Of a stretch of DNA of 33,549 nt, positions 24,170 through 31,333 are shown in pieces; within the stretch, counting starts at the first letter, position 1, and the number at the start of each line of letters is the position of its first letter. The notes beneath the pieces were generated by a model that saw only the letters and a program-made list of their open reading frames with translations, did no database searches and was not told where the DNA came from. This DNA is from JAJFTV01 sp964426355 (GTDB lineage: Bacteria; Chloroflexota; Anaerolineae; Anaerolineales; Anaerolineaceae). Position numbers and translations under genes: made by a program. Location of the stretch: positions 1 to 33,549 of the forward strand of contig CAYRRA010000022.1 of the NCBI GenBank assembly GCA_964426355.1, in the 5' to 3' direction.

Positions 24170-25450
24170 TTAAGATTCAGATGGATTGGGTTGGTTCAAT
24201 TGCAAACTGGCACCGCGGAACAACAGTGCCGCAGCCAAGCCGCCCAGCACTGCGCAGGCGCCGCTGATGATAAACACGTTGCGCGCCCCCAGCGTATCTG
24301 CCAGCACACCCGCCAAGCCCATTGAGGTCAGGTTGGCAATCATCACCAGCACCATTCGGGCTGCACCAATCCGTCCACGCAGATGATCCGCTACCGCCAC
24401 CTGCAAAATCGTCTGGGTGGGTGCGGTGATGGCAGGGATGAAAAACGCGGAAATAAATTGAATCAAGACGATGTGCCAGATATTCTCTGCCAAAGAAATC
24501 GTACTCATACTGATGCCAAAGCCAATTAAACCCAGGATGACCATGCGGGTGGGTTTGAAATTCGCCGCGACGCTGGCGATTAAAGCACCGCTGAGGATGA
24601 TACCGATGGTTTGACTGGCACCGGTTGCGCCCATCCAGGTTTCCGGGATGCCAATGTCGTTAATCAACAGCGGCACCATGAGCACATTGACCGCCCCCAT
24701 GCCAAGCATCGTCAGGCTGATGGCGGCGATGGTGCCCGCCAAAAGGCGGTTGCCAAATGAAAGTTGCAAACCTTCAGCAAGCTGCGCCATGAAGAGACTG
24801 CCGGTCAACCGGCGAGGCGTTTCTAACGGTGGTTTGGAAAGACAAATTTGCGAAATCAACAGCGCAGAAACCAGGAAGGTACAGGAGTTAACGATAAAGA
24901 TCGGAGCATAATTATCTAATGCCCCAATAAACACCCCGGCGGCGGCGCTACCCAGCGTGTAAAAAATGGTCTGGCTGGTCTGTGCAATCGAGTTCGCCGC
25001 CAGCAAGCCCTCCCTGGGCAATAAATTGGGCAGCAGAGCAGAACGAGCAGGTTCGAAAAAGGTGGCAACGCTGCCTTGCAGAAAACCGATCAGGTAAAAA
25101 AGCCAGAGCTTATCCGGCGAATCAACCAGCAAAAAACCAAGCACAAAACAACCGCGCAGGATGTCGGAAAGGATCATGAGGTGCTTGCGGTTCAAACGGT
25201 CTACGTAAACCCCGGCGATAAAGCCAAACAACAGGCGCGGAAGCATTAAGGCAATGCTCATCGTTGCCATCGCCGAAACCGACCCGGTCAGGCGGTTGAT
25301 GATGAGCAACAAAGCGAGTTGGGTCATGCTGTCGCCAAAGTCGGAAATCACCTGTCCGCCCCACAAGTAGCGGTAGTTGCGGATCGAAAACACCTGGCGA
25401 GGTGTGATTCGTTTTGGCAAATCTTCAGCAGAGGTTTCAATGGTTGTCAT
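24170..25450 (-). CDS. MFS transporter (multidrug/enterobactin exporter-like)
   Basis: This 12-helix inner-membrane secondary transporter has 426 residues. The N-terminus RNYRYLWGGQVISDFGDSM and the loop-2 motif GVYVDRLNRKHLMILSD are typical of the MFS_3/EntS-like exporters. It also has FFEPARSALLPNLLPREGLLAANS, a characteristic segment of this subfamily, and LRGRIGAARMV in the second half. It starts inside the upstream regulator gene (14-bp overlap, 25437-25450) with only a weak GAGAAG site, so translation is probably coupled. With its regulator it resembles an inducible efflux unit; the two downstream peptidase-type genes hint at peptide-like substrates, which is inference. Confidence 0.92.
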   Translation of the reverse strand: MTTIETSAEDLPKRITPRQVFSIRNYRYLWGGQVISDFGDSMTQLALLLIINRLTGSVSAMATMSIALMLPRLLFGFIAGVYVDRLNRKHLMILSDILRGCFVLGFLLVDSPDKLWLFYLIGFLQGSVATFFEPARSALLPNLLPREGLLAANSIAQTSQTIFYTLGSAAAGVFIGALDNYAPIFIVNSCTFLVSALLISQICLSKPPLETPRRLTGSLFMAQLAEGLQLSFGNRLLAGTIAAISLTMLGMGAVNVLMVPLLINDIGIPETWMGATGASQTIGIILSGALIASVAANFKPTRMVILGLIGFGISMSTISLAENIWHIVLIQFISAFFIPAITAPTQTILQVAVADHLRGRIGAARMVLVMIANLTSMGLAGVLADTLGARNVFIISGACAVLGGLAAALLFRGASLQLNQPNPSES

Positions 25451-26063
25451 TTGTGTTTTCTTCTCTGCTGGCTACCTCTTCTGGGTAAAGCACGAAAAAG
25501 AAGGAGAAATCTTTAAGTTCGTCCGCTCTGCGCGCCTTATTTTCGTTTTTGAAGTTTTCCATCATTTTTCCCATCTGTTCTGAAAACCGAGCGATTTGTT
25601 CCTGAGACAATCGCAGGTATTGATGCGCCATGAGGATGGAATGCTCCTGGCGTTTATACTCAGGGTAGTTCAAAATAGATTGGATTTTCTTCAGCACTTC
25701 GGATACCACGTTGGAAAGCACCGGGTAGGCGGCTTCTTTGCCGCTCTCGGTGGAAAAAATCCCTTCATCAATGACTACCTGCTGCGCAGTGACATGATAC
25801 AGTTTCTCAATAATACCCGATACAATGCGCGTATCGGCTACCTGTATGAAACGATGATTCTCGAGGAGTTTAATGTGATAATACAGTTTCGCCTGCGCGA
25901 TATTTAAGTCGTCTGAGACTTGTTTGACGGTGGCGAGGATGCCTTTACGGTTGAGTTCGCTGATGGTCAGATAAATGTCCAGGCGTAGCGAATCGCTGAG
26001 GACTTTTAACGTTTCCACATCCGAAATGGTAAAGGTAGGTAAGGAATCAAAATCATTCATCAT
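25437..26063 (-). CDS. ArsR-like winged-helix transcriptional regulator
   Basis: This 208-residue protein has an N-terminal winged helix: VETLKVLSDSLRLDIYLTI, then VKQVSDDLNIAQAKLYYHIKLLENHRFIQVADTRIVSGI (about 45-85), the ArsR/HTH_20 pattern with the recognition helix at AQAKLYYHIKLL. The C-terminal half (about 95-190) is helical and probably binds ligand or dimerises. Two adjacent ATGs (26063, 26060) are possible; no clear Shine-Dalgarno site is seen. It is the first gene of the four-gene operon and lies directly behind a consensus promoter with an overlapping inverted repeat, so autoregulation is likely. Confidence 0.88.
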   Translation of the reverse strand: MMNDFDSLPTFTISDVETLKVLSDSLRLDIYLTISELNRKGILATVKQVSDDLNIAQAKLYYHIKLLENHRFIQVADTRIVSGIIEKLYHVTAQQVVIDEGIFSTESGKEAAYPVLSNVVSEVLKKIQSILNYPEYKRQEHSILMAHQYLRLSQEQIARFSEQMGKMMENFKNENKARRADELKDFSFFFVLYPEEVASREENTNDNH

Positions 26064-26090
26064 TTTTTTATCATTTTAAATATTTTAAAC

Positions 26091-26128
26091 GGTTAATATT
26101 ATTATAACCCTTCTTTTTTACCTGTCAA
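26091..26128 (-). promoter_or_regulatory. Consensus promoter with overlapping operator for the regulator/MFS operon
   Basis: On the minus strand TTGACA (26123-26128) and TATAAT (26101-26106) are both perfect, 16 bases apart. The inverted repeat GGTTA-N9-TAACC (26091-26109) covers the -10 and the start site (about 26094). Such a strong promoter under an operator is the usual design for tight repression. The leader to the ATG is about 30 bases. Confidence 0.8.
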
Positions 26129-26168
26129 TATGGAATAGTCTTCCCAAAGCTGATTTCCCAACCTATAT

Positions 26169-26174
26169 TATAAT
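26169..26174 (+). promoter_or_regulatory. -10 element placed for a leaderless HAD transcript
   Basis: TATAAT at 26169-26174 lies only six bases before the ATG at 26181, and no ribosome site is seen. Transcription would begin at or next to the start codon. No good -35 is visible. Confidence 0.45.
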
Positions 26175-26180
26175 AATCAC

Positions 26181-26651
26181 ATGATCGAGTTAAATATTCC
26201 GGGGCGCGGTGTGTTGCAGTTGGATCACCTGGTCTGCGATGTCAACGGAACCCTGGCAGAAGACGGGGTTTTGCACATGGGTCTTACCCGTTCGCTGCCC
26301 CGCCTGCGTGACCGCCTGGTTCTGCACCTGCTCACTGCCAATATACACGGCAAACAGGACGAAATTGACAAAGCACTGGGGCTGCAAGCCGTACGATTGA
26401 AACCCGGAAGCGAAGCCGCCCAAAAAGCGGAATACGTCCGCTTGCTTGGAGCAGAGCGCGTCATCGCCATTGGACAGGGCGCGAACGATGCCGAAATGCT
26501 GGCAGCAGCCGCGCTGGGAATTTGCATTCTCTCCCGCGAAGGATTGGCAATCAAAACGCTCAACGCAGCCGATATCCTGGTGCCCGACATTCACGCCGCC
26601 CTGGAATTGCTCGAAAAACCTTTACGGATTGTGGCAACCTTACGACAATGA
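26181..26651 (+). CDS. HAD-family phosphatase (soluble P-type ATPase-like, COG4087 type)
   Basis: This small cytosolic HAD protein of 156 residues has motif I VCDVNGTLAEDG (nucleophile Asp20; Asn22 where most HAD phosphatases have Asp, as in P-type-ATPase-like members), motif II LLTANIHG (Thr52), a Lys in LKPGSEAAQKAEYV and motif IV IGQGANDAEML (Asn102, Asp103). It is a cap-less minimal HAD like the catalytic core of P-type ATPases. Its substrate is unknown. It overlaps the next gene by ATGA, so the two are probably translated together. The -10 lies only six bases before the ATG. Confidence 0.85.
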   Translation: MIELNIPGRGVLQLDHLVCDVNGTLAEDGVLHMGLTRSLPRLRDRLVLHLLTANIHGKQDEIDKALGLQAVRLKPGSEAAQKAEYVRLLGAERVIAIGQGANDAEMLAAAALGICILSREGLAIKTLNAADILVPDIHAALELLEKPLRIVATLRQ

Positions 26652-27844
26652 CCGTTCCCACCAGTGAACCCCTACCCGAAGGAAACGAACGTTCTCTGCC
26701 GCCCGCCCGCCAGCGGCGGCGAAAACGCATGATCTTGCCCGGCAGCAACAGCGAAAAAGCCGCTTTTCTGGAAAAACTGGCACACGTCACCACGCCATCC
26801 TTTGATTTCTTTCTGCTCGCCATCCTGGGTGGGTTGGTGCTGGGCATCGCGATTCTCTTTGATGCGGCACCCCTTTATGTTCTTTCCGCACTAATTTTCC
26901 CGTTTCTATCCCCGGTCATCGGCTTGGCACTGGCATCAGTCTTTGGTTCGGTGCGCTTTTTCTTGCGTACGCTGGGCGGTTTGGTAACCGGTATTGGATT
27001 GGTCTTCCTCCTGGGATTATTTGCCGGTCTGGCAACCGGAAGCTGGCAAGGCATGCAACTGGAAGAGACCTTTCTGCATGTACGCTTCAATTGGGCGGAT
27101 GTGCTTGTGCTCACCACTGGCGCAATCCTCTCCACCATACAGCTTTTCCGCAACCCCCAACAGCGCCCGTTGATACCGGGTGTGGCTCTGGCTTATGAAC
27201 TCTTCCTTCCCATCGGGGTCGCCGGATACGGTTTGGGCACGCGCACACCGGGTTTATTCCCCGATGGGTTGATTGTTTTCATCGTACACCTGGCTTGGGC
27301 TGCGCTCATCAGCACGGTGGTATTTGCCATCCTCGGCTTACGACCGCGTACCATTTTTGGCTACACCCTGGGCAGTAGCCTGATTCTCGTCAGTATCATC
27401 GCGGTCATCATTGTCAGCGGATACGGCACAGCGGTTACCGCGCGCGTAGCGCTGCCCACCTTCACCCCCACCACCACACCCACACTCACGGCTACCGCCA
27501 CGCACACCCCCACAGCCAGCCTGCCGCCATCTGCCACACCGACCATCACGCCGACCAAAACGCTGATCCCCACCAACACACCCACCCTCACCGTCAGCCC
27601 GCAACCGACACCGTACTGGGCGATCATCCAGGCAAATGGCGAAGCCGGCGCTGTCATCCGAGACGCTCCTGCCGGGGTAATCATCACTTCGCGCCTCAAC
27701 GGCGTGCTGGTTGAGATCGTACCCGGGCATGAAGAGCCGCTCGCCGATGGCGTGCTCTGGACTTTCATCCGCACCACGGATGGCGTTGAAGGCTGGATTA
27801 TTAAAGCCTTACTCAAGACCAGTATTCCCACCTCAAAACCCTGA
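26648..27844 (+). CDS. Membrane protein with Thr/Pro linker and SH3-like C-terminal domain
   Basis: The start at 26648 (MTVPTSEPLPEG) forms an ATGA overlap with the HAD gene; the longer frame runs backward through that gene. It has 398 residues. A basic cytosolic head (PPARQRRRKRM) precedes five to seven membrane helices (about 55-265), with a DUF389-like feel (YVLSALIFPFLSPVIGLALAS), though I cannot confirm that family. Residues 268-320 are a Thr/Pro-rich linker, then a beta-rich domain of about 70 residues (YWAIIQANGEAGAVIRDAPAG to DGVEGWIIKALL) of the bacterial SH3 type, likely outside the cell. Function unknown. The C-rich repeat-like DNA at 27460-27610 is simply the linker's codons. Confidence 0.8.
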   Translation: MTVPTSEPLPEGNERSLPPARQRRRKRMILPGSNSEKAAFLEKLAHVTTPSFDFFLLAILGGLVLGIAILFDAAPLYVLSALIFPFLSPVIGLALASVFGSVRFFLRTLGGLVTGIGLVFLLGLFAGLATGSWQGMQLEETFLHVRFNWADVLVLTTGAILSTIQLFRNPQQRPLIPGVALAYELFLPIGVAGYGLGTRTPGLFPDGLIVFIVHLAWAALISTVVFAILGLRPRTIFGYTLGSSLILVSIIAVIIVSGYGTAVTARVALPTFTPTTTPTLTATATHTPTASLPPSATPTITPTKTLIPTNTPTLTVSPQPTPYWAIIQANGEAGAVIRDAPAGVIITSRLNGVLVEIVPGHEEPLADGVLWTFIRTTDGVEGWIIKALLKTSIPTSKP

Positions 27845-27916
27845 AATCACCTTGAAAAATTCGCGGTTATAATCAACCGTTCGAAAAACTATGAATAAAA
27901 CTGCCAGGAGCATGAT

Positions 27917-29374
27917 ATGACGATTAATTTTGGAACCGATGGATGGCGCGCAGTCATCTCAGACACCTTCACCTTCACCAATTTACGGCTGGTGGCGCAA
28001 GCTATTGCCGACGCGCTCTCCACCGACACGTGGAACAACGGGGGCAGCCAGGTCAAACCTATCCCGCGTACGGTGGTGGTGGGCTATGACACGCGTTTCC
28101 TCTCGGACCGCTATGCCATTGATATTGCCCGTGTGATGGCTGGCAACGGCTTTACGGTGTATCTCAGCCAGGCTGACGCTCCCACACCTGCAATTTCATA
28201 CGCGGTGCGCAATTTAAACGCCGTAGGAGGAATTGTCATCACAGCCTCACACAATGCACCGCGTTACAATGGCGTCAAGCTCAAGGCGGCTTTCGGCAGC
28301 TCTGCCTCACCGGATCAATGCCGCCAGGTGGAAGTGTATCTGAATGACAACGAAATGCGTGGTCGCGGTCCAAACTTAATGGATTATGACCAGGCACGTG
28401 AGATGGATTTTATCCGCCGGTTTAACCCCATCCCGGCATATTATGAACACCTCCGCAAACTGATTGACTTCGATGTCATCGCAGAAGGAAAGCCTCGCGT
28501 GGTCGTTGACTCGATGTACGGATCCGGGCGCGGTGTGATCCGCGGCATTCTCCAGGGTACTGGCTGCGAGGTTCACGAAATCCGCAATGAATTGAACCCG
28601 GGTTTTGGCGGCGTACACCCCGAACCGATTGCCCATTACCTGGATGCGCTCGCTGGCGCAATCAGCATGGGGCTGGGCAACCTGGGTCTGGCAACCGATG
28701 GCGATGCTGACCGCATCGGCGCAATGGATGAGAGATGTACGTTTGTCGACCCGCACAAAATCATGGCACTATCGTTGAAACACCTGGTAGAAAAACGCGG
28801 TTTGCGCGGCGCGGTGGTGCGCACCGTTTCAACCAGCCGGATGCTTGACCGGCTTGCAAACCGCTATGGCGTACCCATCTATGAGACCCCGGTTGGGTTC
28901 AATCATATCTCGGATTATATGATTAACGATGAAATCCTCATCGGCGGCGAGGAATCCGGCGGCATTTCCTTTAAAGGGCATATCCCTGAAGGCGATGGCG
29001 TATTGATGGGGTTGCTGCTGGTTGAAATTGTGGCTAGCAGCGGCGCCACCCTGCATGAACTGGTGGATGACCTGCTCAAAGACGTCGGTCCGGCATTTTA
29101 TGCCCGGCGTGATTTGCGCCTGAAACACCCTGTTTCCAAAAAAGCGATGGTGGAACGATTGAAAAACGAAGCCCCTGCTGCCATCGGCGGCGAGCACATT
29201 ACGGAAGTCAGCACGCTGGACGGCGCCAAGTACATCCTGGCGGATGATTCATGGCTGCTCATCCGCCCATCTGGAACCGAACCGGTGCTGCGCGTTTACG
29301 CAGAAGGGCGCTCTGAGGGTATGCTGCAAGCCCTCATCGAATATGGGAAACAAGTTGCTGCCAGCATCACCTAG
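27917..29374 (+). CDS. Phosphoglucomutase/phosphomannomutase family protein
   Basis: This alpha-D-phosphohexomutase moves phosphate between C1 and C6 of a hexose, and has 485 residues. It starts FGTDGWRAVI (5-14). The active-site phosphoserine is Ser111 in VITASHNAPRYNGVK (Ala instead of the usual Pro after Asn), the metal-binding loop is DGDADR (261-266), the sugar-reading loop is EESGGISFKGHIPEGDG (about 345) and the phosphate-binding loop is RPSGTEP (450-456). All four catalytic elements are present in order. AGGAG lies six bases before the ATG. TATAAT at 27868-27873 is a possible own -10 in the 72-bp gap after the membrane gene. Whether glucose, mannose or glucosamine phosphate is preferred cannot be told. 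Confidence 0.93.
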   Translation: MTINFGTDGWRAVISDTFTFTNLRLVAQAIADALSTDTWNNGGSQVKPIPRTVVVGYDTRFLSDRYAIDIARVMAGNGFTVYLSQADAPTPAISYAVRNLNAVGGIVITASHNAPRYNGVKLKAAFGSSASPDQCRQVEVYLNDNEMRGRGPNLMDYDQAREMDFIRRFNPIPAYYEHLRKLIDFDVIAEGKPRVVVDSMYGSGRGVIRGILQGTGCEVHEIRNELNPGFGGVHPEPIAHYLDALAGAISMGLGNLGLATDGDADRIGAMDERCTFVDPHKIMALSLKHLVEKRGLRGAVVRTVSTSRMLDRLANRYGVPIYETPVGFNHISDYMINDEILIGGEESGGISFKGHIPEGDGVLMGLLLVEIVASSGATLHELVDDLLKDVGPAFYARRDLRLKHPVSKKAMVERLKNEAPAAIGGEHITEVSTLDGAKYILADDSWLLIRPSGTEPVLRVYAEGRSEGMLQALIEYGKQVAASIT

Positions 29375-29395
29375 AAAGAATCTCCCGCAAATTCG

Positions 29396-29449
29396 AACCA
29401 CCCCGCACGCAGACAGGCAGTTCACCTGCCCCGTACGGGGTGGTTTTTT
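29396..29449 (+). terminator. Rho-independent terminator after the phosphohexomutase gene
   Basis: AACCACCCCG (29396-29405) pairs with CGGGGTGGTT (29436-29445), followed by T-run to 29449. An inner hairpin GGCAG/CTGCC (29416-29430) fills the loop. It lies 21 bases after the stop and closes the plus-strand block before the convergent genes. Confidence 0.9.
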
Positions 29450-29474
29450 ATGGTCAGAATGATAGATTAATCGA

Positions 29475-30146
29475 TCAGGCGGTTCCAGAGGTGCGCAGGC
29501 GCCTGACCAGGAAAATGACCACAATTAAGGCAATCGCCAACCCAAACAAACCGGGGATTCCTACATCCTCCACAAAACCCGACTGCGGTAATGCGGTTGC
29601 CGTCAACCCTCCGGCTGAGGTGGCAACAACGGTGCCGCCACCTGCTGCCTGTGTGAGCAGCGCCGCAACTGTTGCGGTGCGCCCCGGGTCATCCACAGGT
29701 CCGCCAATCTCGCGCTCATCTTTCGTCGGGCTGGCTTCCTTCGTTTGTGTCGCCAGCACCACAACGGGTGTGGATGAGGGTTCAACCGTATTCGTGGGTA
29801 GAGGCGTCTCTGTTACTTTTGCCTGTTGCTCCTGGATTAAAGCGTAATCCGTGGCTGCTTGCGAGGTAGCCGTGTTATGGGCGTTAATCAACGCTGCTTC
29901 CTCAAGCCGTGCCTGCTGGGTTTTTGGGAGCACATTCAATGCGATGACGATTAACACCGCAACCACCACCAAAAAGACCAATGCGAGGACACCTATGGCA
30001 ATCCAGAAATTCTTGTTCCCAGAACGCGCTCGCTGCCGGGGAGCTGTCGAACTTGTGTTGCTGGAAGCAGTGGTTTCACTTTCAAAATCTTCAAAAGGGT
30101 ACTCTTCATCCATACTATCAAAGGGGTTATCATTCCGATCCGTCAT
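29475..30146 (-). CDS. Membrane protein with C-terminal LPQSGF sorting-type signal
   Basis: I do not recognise a family. The start at 30146 (MTDRNDNPFDSM) has AAGGAG about eight bases upstream and gives 223 residues; a longer frame from 30164 contains that site. An acidic cytosolic part (1-45) precedes a helix (about 48-72, FWIAIGVLALVFLVVVAVLIV), then an Ala/Thr/Gln-rich and Thr/Pro-rich extracellular stretch. The C-terminus is LPQSGF (186-191), a second helix (197-214) and RRLR, the order of a sortase substrate (LPxTG-like, hydrophobic span, positive tail). With a helix at both ends it may be a membrane hairpin if no sortase cuts it. It follows the KOW-like gene by 42 bp, last in its operon. 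Confidence 0.75.
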   Translation of the reverse strand: MTDRNDNPFDSMDEEYPFEDFESETTASSNTSSTAPRQRARSGNKNFWIAIGVLALVFLVVVAVLIVIALNVLPKTQQARLEEAALINAHNTATSQAATDYALIQEQQAKVTETPLPTNTVEPSSTPVVVLATQTKEASPTKDEREIGGPVDDPGRTATVAALLTQAAGGGTVVATSAGGLTATALPQSGFVEDVGIPGLFGLAIALIVVIFLVRRLRTSGTA

Positions 30147-30188
30147 ATGCGGTTCTCCTTCCATTGATCAAATTCATCATCGATAGAA

Positions 30189-31241
30189 TTATTCCAGAAC
30201 TTCCAGGTTTGCAAATGGGATGGAAACGCGTTCATTGTTTTCCAATCGTACGCTTGCCACCCGGGAGCGAAGCCCGTTTGCCAATAAAACCGGTTCGTGT
30301 ATCACTTCTTCCAATGTGCCAATCGTGCTCAAATGCGGCTTACATAATATCCGCACCGTTTGACCATACTTAAATACATCGGTTTCAGGGGGAAAATCAG
30401 CGGTTGCAGGCAGGGGGATGAGCGCTTCTGGTCGTTCGCCCAGATAGCGATCCAGCGCAGCAGCGTTCAGGCATATCTCGCGTTTTGCGTTGGTGCTCAA
30501 TATCTTATAAGCAACCTGGTTGATCGGGATCTTACCAAAGCCCTCCAGCAGAATCACCGGTATCTCCAGGTTGAGCGCCGTTTCCATTAAATCAGCGGTC
30601 ATACTGCCCAGGATTAATCCTTGCAGAGGTAGTTCAGCGGCTGCCCGCAAAGCTGTTTTATCACAACAGTGACCTGCCATCCCAATCGCTCCGCGCAGGC
30701 TGATATCCAGGCGGTCAACAGCCAGTTCACCGGAGGGGGTACCCGATAGCGGGGTTAACAAGCCCGTATTAATCCGGTTATTGCCCCATATCCCCTGGAT
30801 GAGCGCACCGCTTGCTTCCAGAATCACCCCCCGATCCGGGATTACCTCTACCACCGTGCTGGTAAAGCCTGCTTTGAGCTGAACGGGTTCCTCTTCCAAC
30901 TCCAGCAAAACCATTCCGTTGCTGATCATCAGAATTTCACTCGCCACAGGGGCGCGCAGCACGCGGTTGAAAACCTTCCGGTATTCCGCAATAATATCCC
31001 CTTCCGCCAGTTTTTCATTCACCTTGCGGGTGATGATGCTTTTTGAAAACTTGCTGCGGCTGATGCCCAAAGCAGACGGCACATCCAGGAGTAAATGCCG
31101 CCCGCGAGGATGCTCTTCCGCCACCACGTCCACCGCGCTGAGTTGCTGCCCTACCCTCACCAATACACTGCCGCGGCTGGAAAGCATGCGCGCTCGCCTG
31201 ATAAGTGTGAGGGGTAATATGTGGGTAACCGGTGCTAACAT
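30189..31241 (-). CDS. Barrel-sandwich/KOW-like protein paired with MutL-family ATPase
   Basis: The start at 31241 (MLAPVTHILPLTLIRRARML) gives 350 residues; only a weak GAGAG site precedes it, and an upstream in-frame ATG at 31283 is possible. The N-terminal region has repeated strands with RGSVLVRVGQQLSAVDVVAE (23-42) and NEKLAEGDIIAEYRKVFNRV (75-94), the glycine pattern of biotinyl/lipoyl-like barrel-sandwich folds. A second segment VVEVIPDRGVILEASGALIQGIWG (130-153) follows. The end (VRLENNERVSIPFANLEVLE) resembles a KOW-type small barrel. No membrane helix or signal is seen. It lies 92 bp after the MutL-type gene, same strand. I infer a partner of that ATPase; no enzyme motif was found. 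Confidence 0.75.
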   Translation of the reverse strand: MLAPVTHILPLTLIRRARMLSSRGSVLVRVGQQLSAVDVVAEEHPRGRHLLLDVPSALGISRSKFSKSIITRKVNEKLAEGDIIAEYRKVFNRVLRAPVASEILMISNGMVLLELEEEPVQLKAGFTSTVVEVIPDRGVILEASGALIQGIWGNNRINTGLLTPLSGTPSGELAVDRLDISLRGAIGMAGHCCDKTALRAAAELPLQGLILGSMTADLMETALNLEIPVILLEGFGKIPINQVAYKILSTNAKREICLNAAALDRYLGERPEALIPLPATADFPPETDVFKYGQTVRILCKPHLSTIGTLEEVIHEPVLLANGLRSRVASVRLENNERVSIPFANLEVLE

Positions 31242-31333
31242 GTTTTTTCTCTCAACCTTTTTTCCTATTGCACTGCCTGTCATGCCTGTGTTTCGACAAC
31301 ATCAAAACATCCTCGTCAGCCCTCAACGAGATT

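Noticed and set aside
27460..27610. C-rich, CACC-repeating DNA resembling a tandem repeat or CRISPR
   Set aside because: It encodes the Thr/Pro linker of the membrane protein in frame; units are irregular and there are no spacers.
27852..27873. TTGAAA and TATAAT as a promoter for the phosphohexomutase gene
   Set aside because: The spacing is only 10 bases, so they do not form a usual pair; the TATAAT is mentioned only as a possible lone -10.
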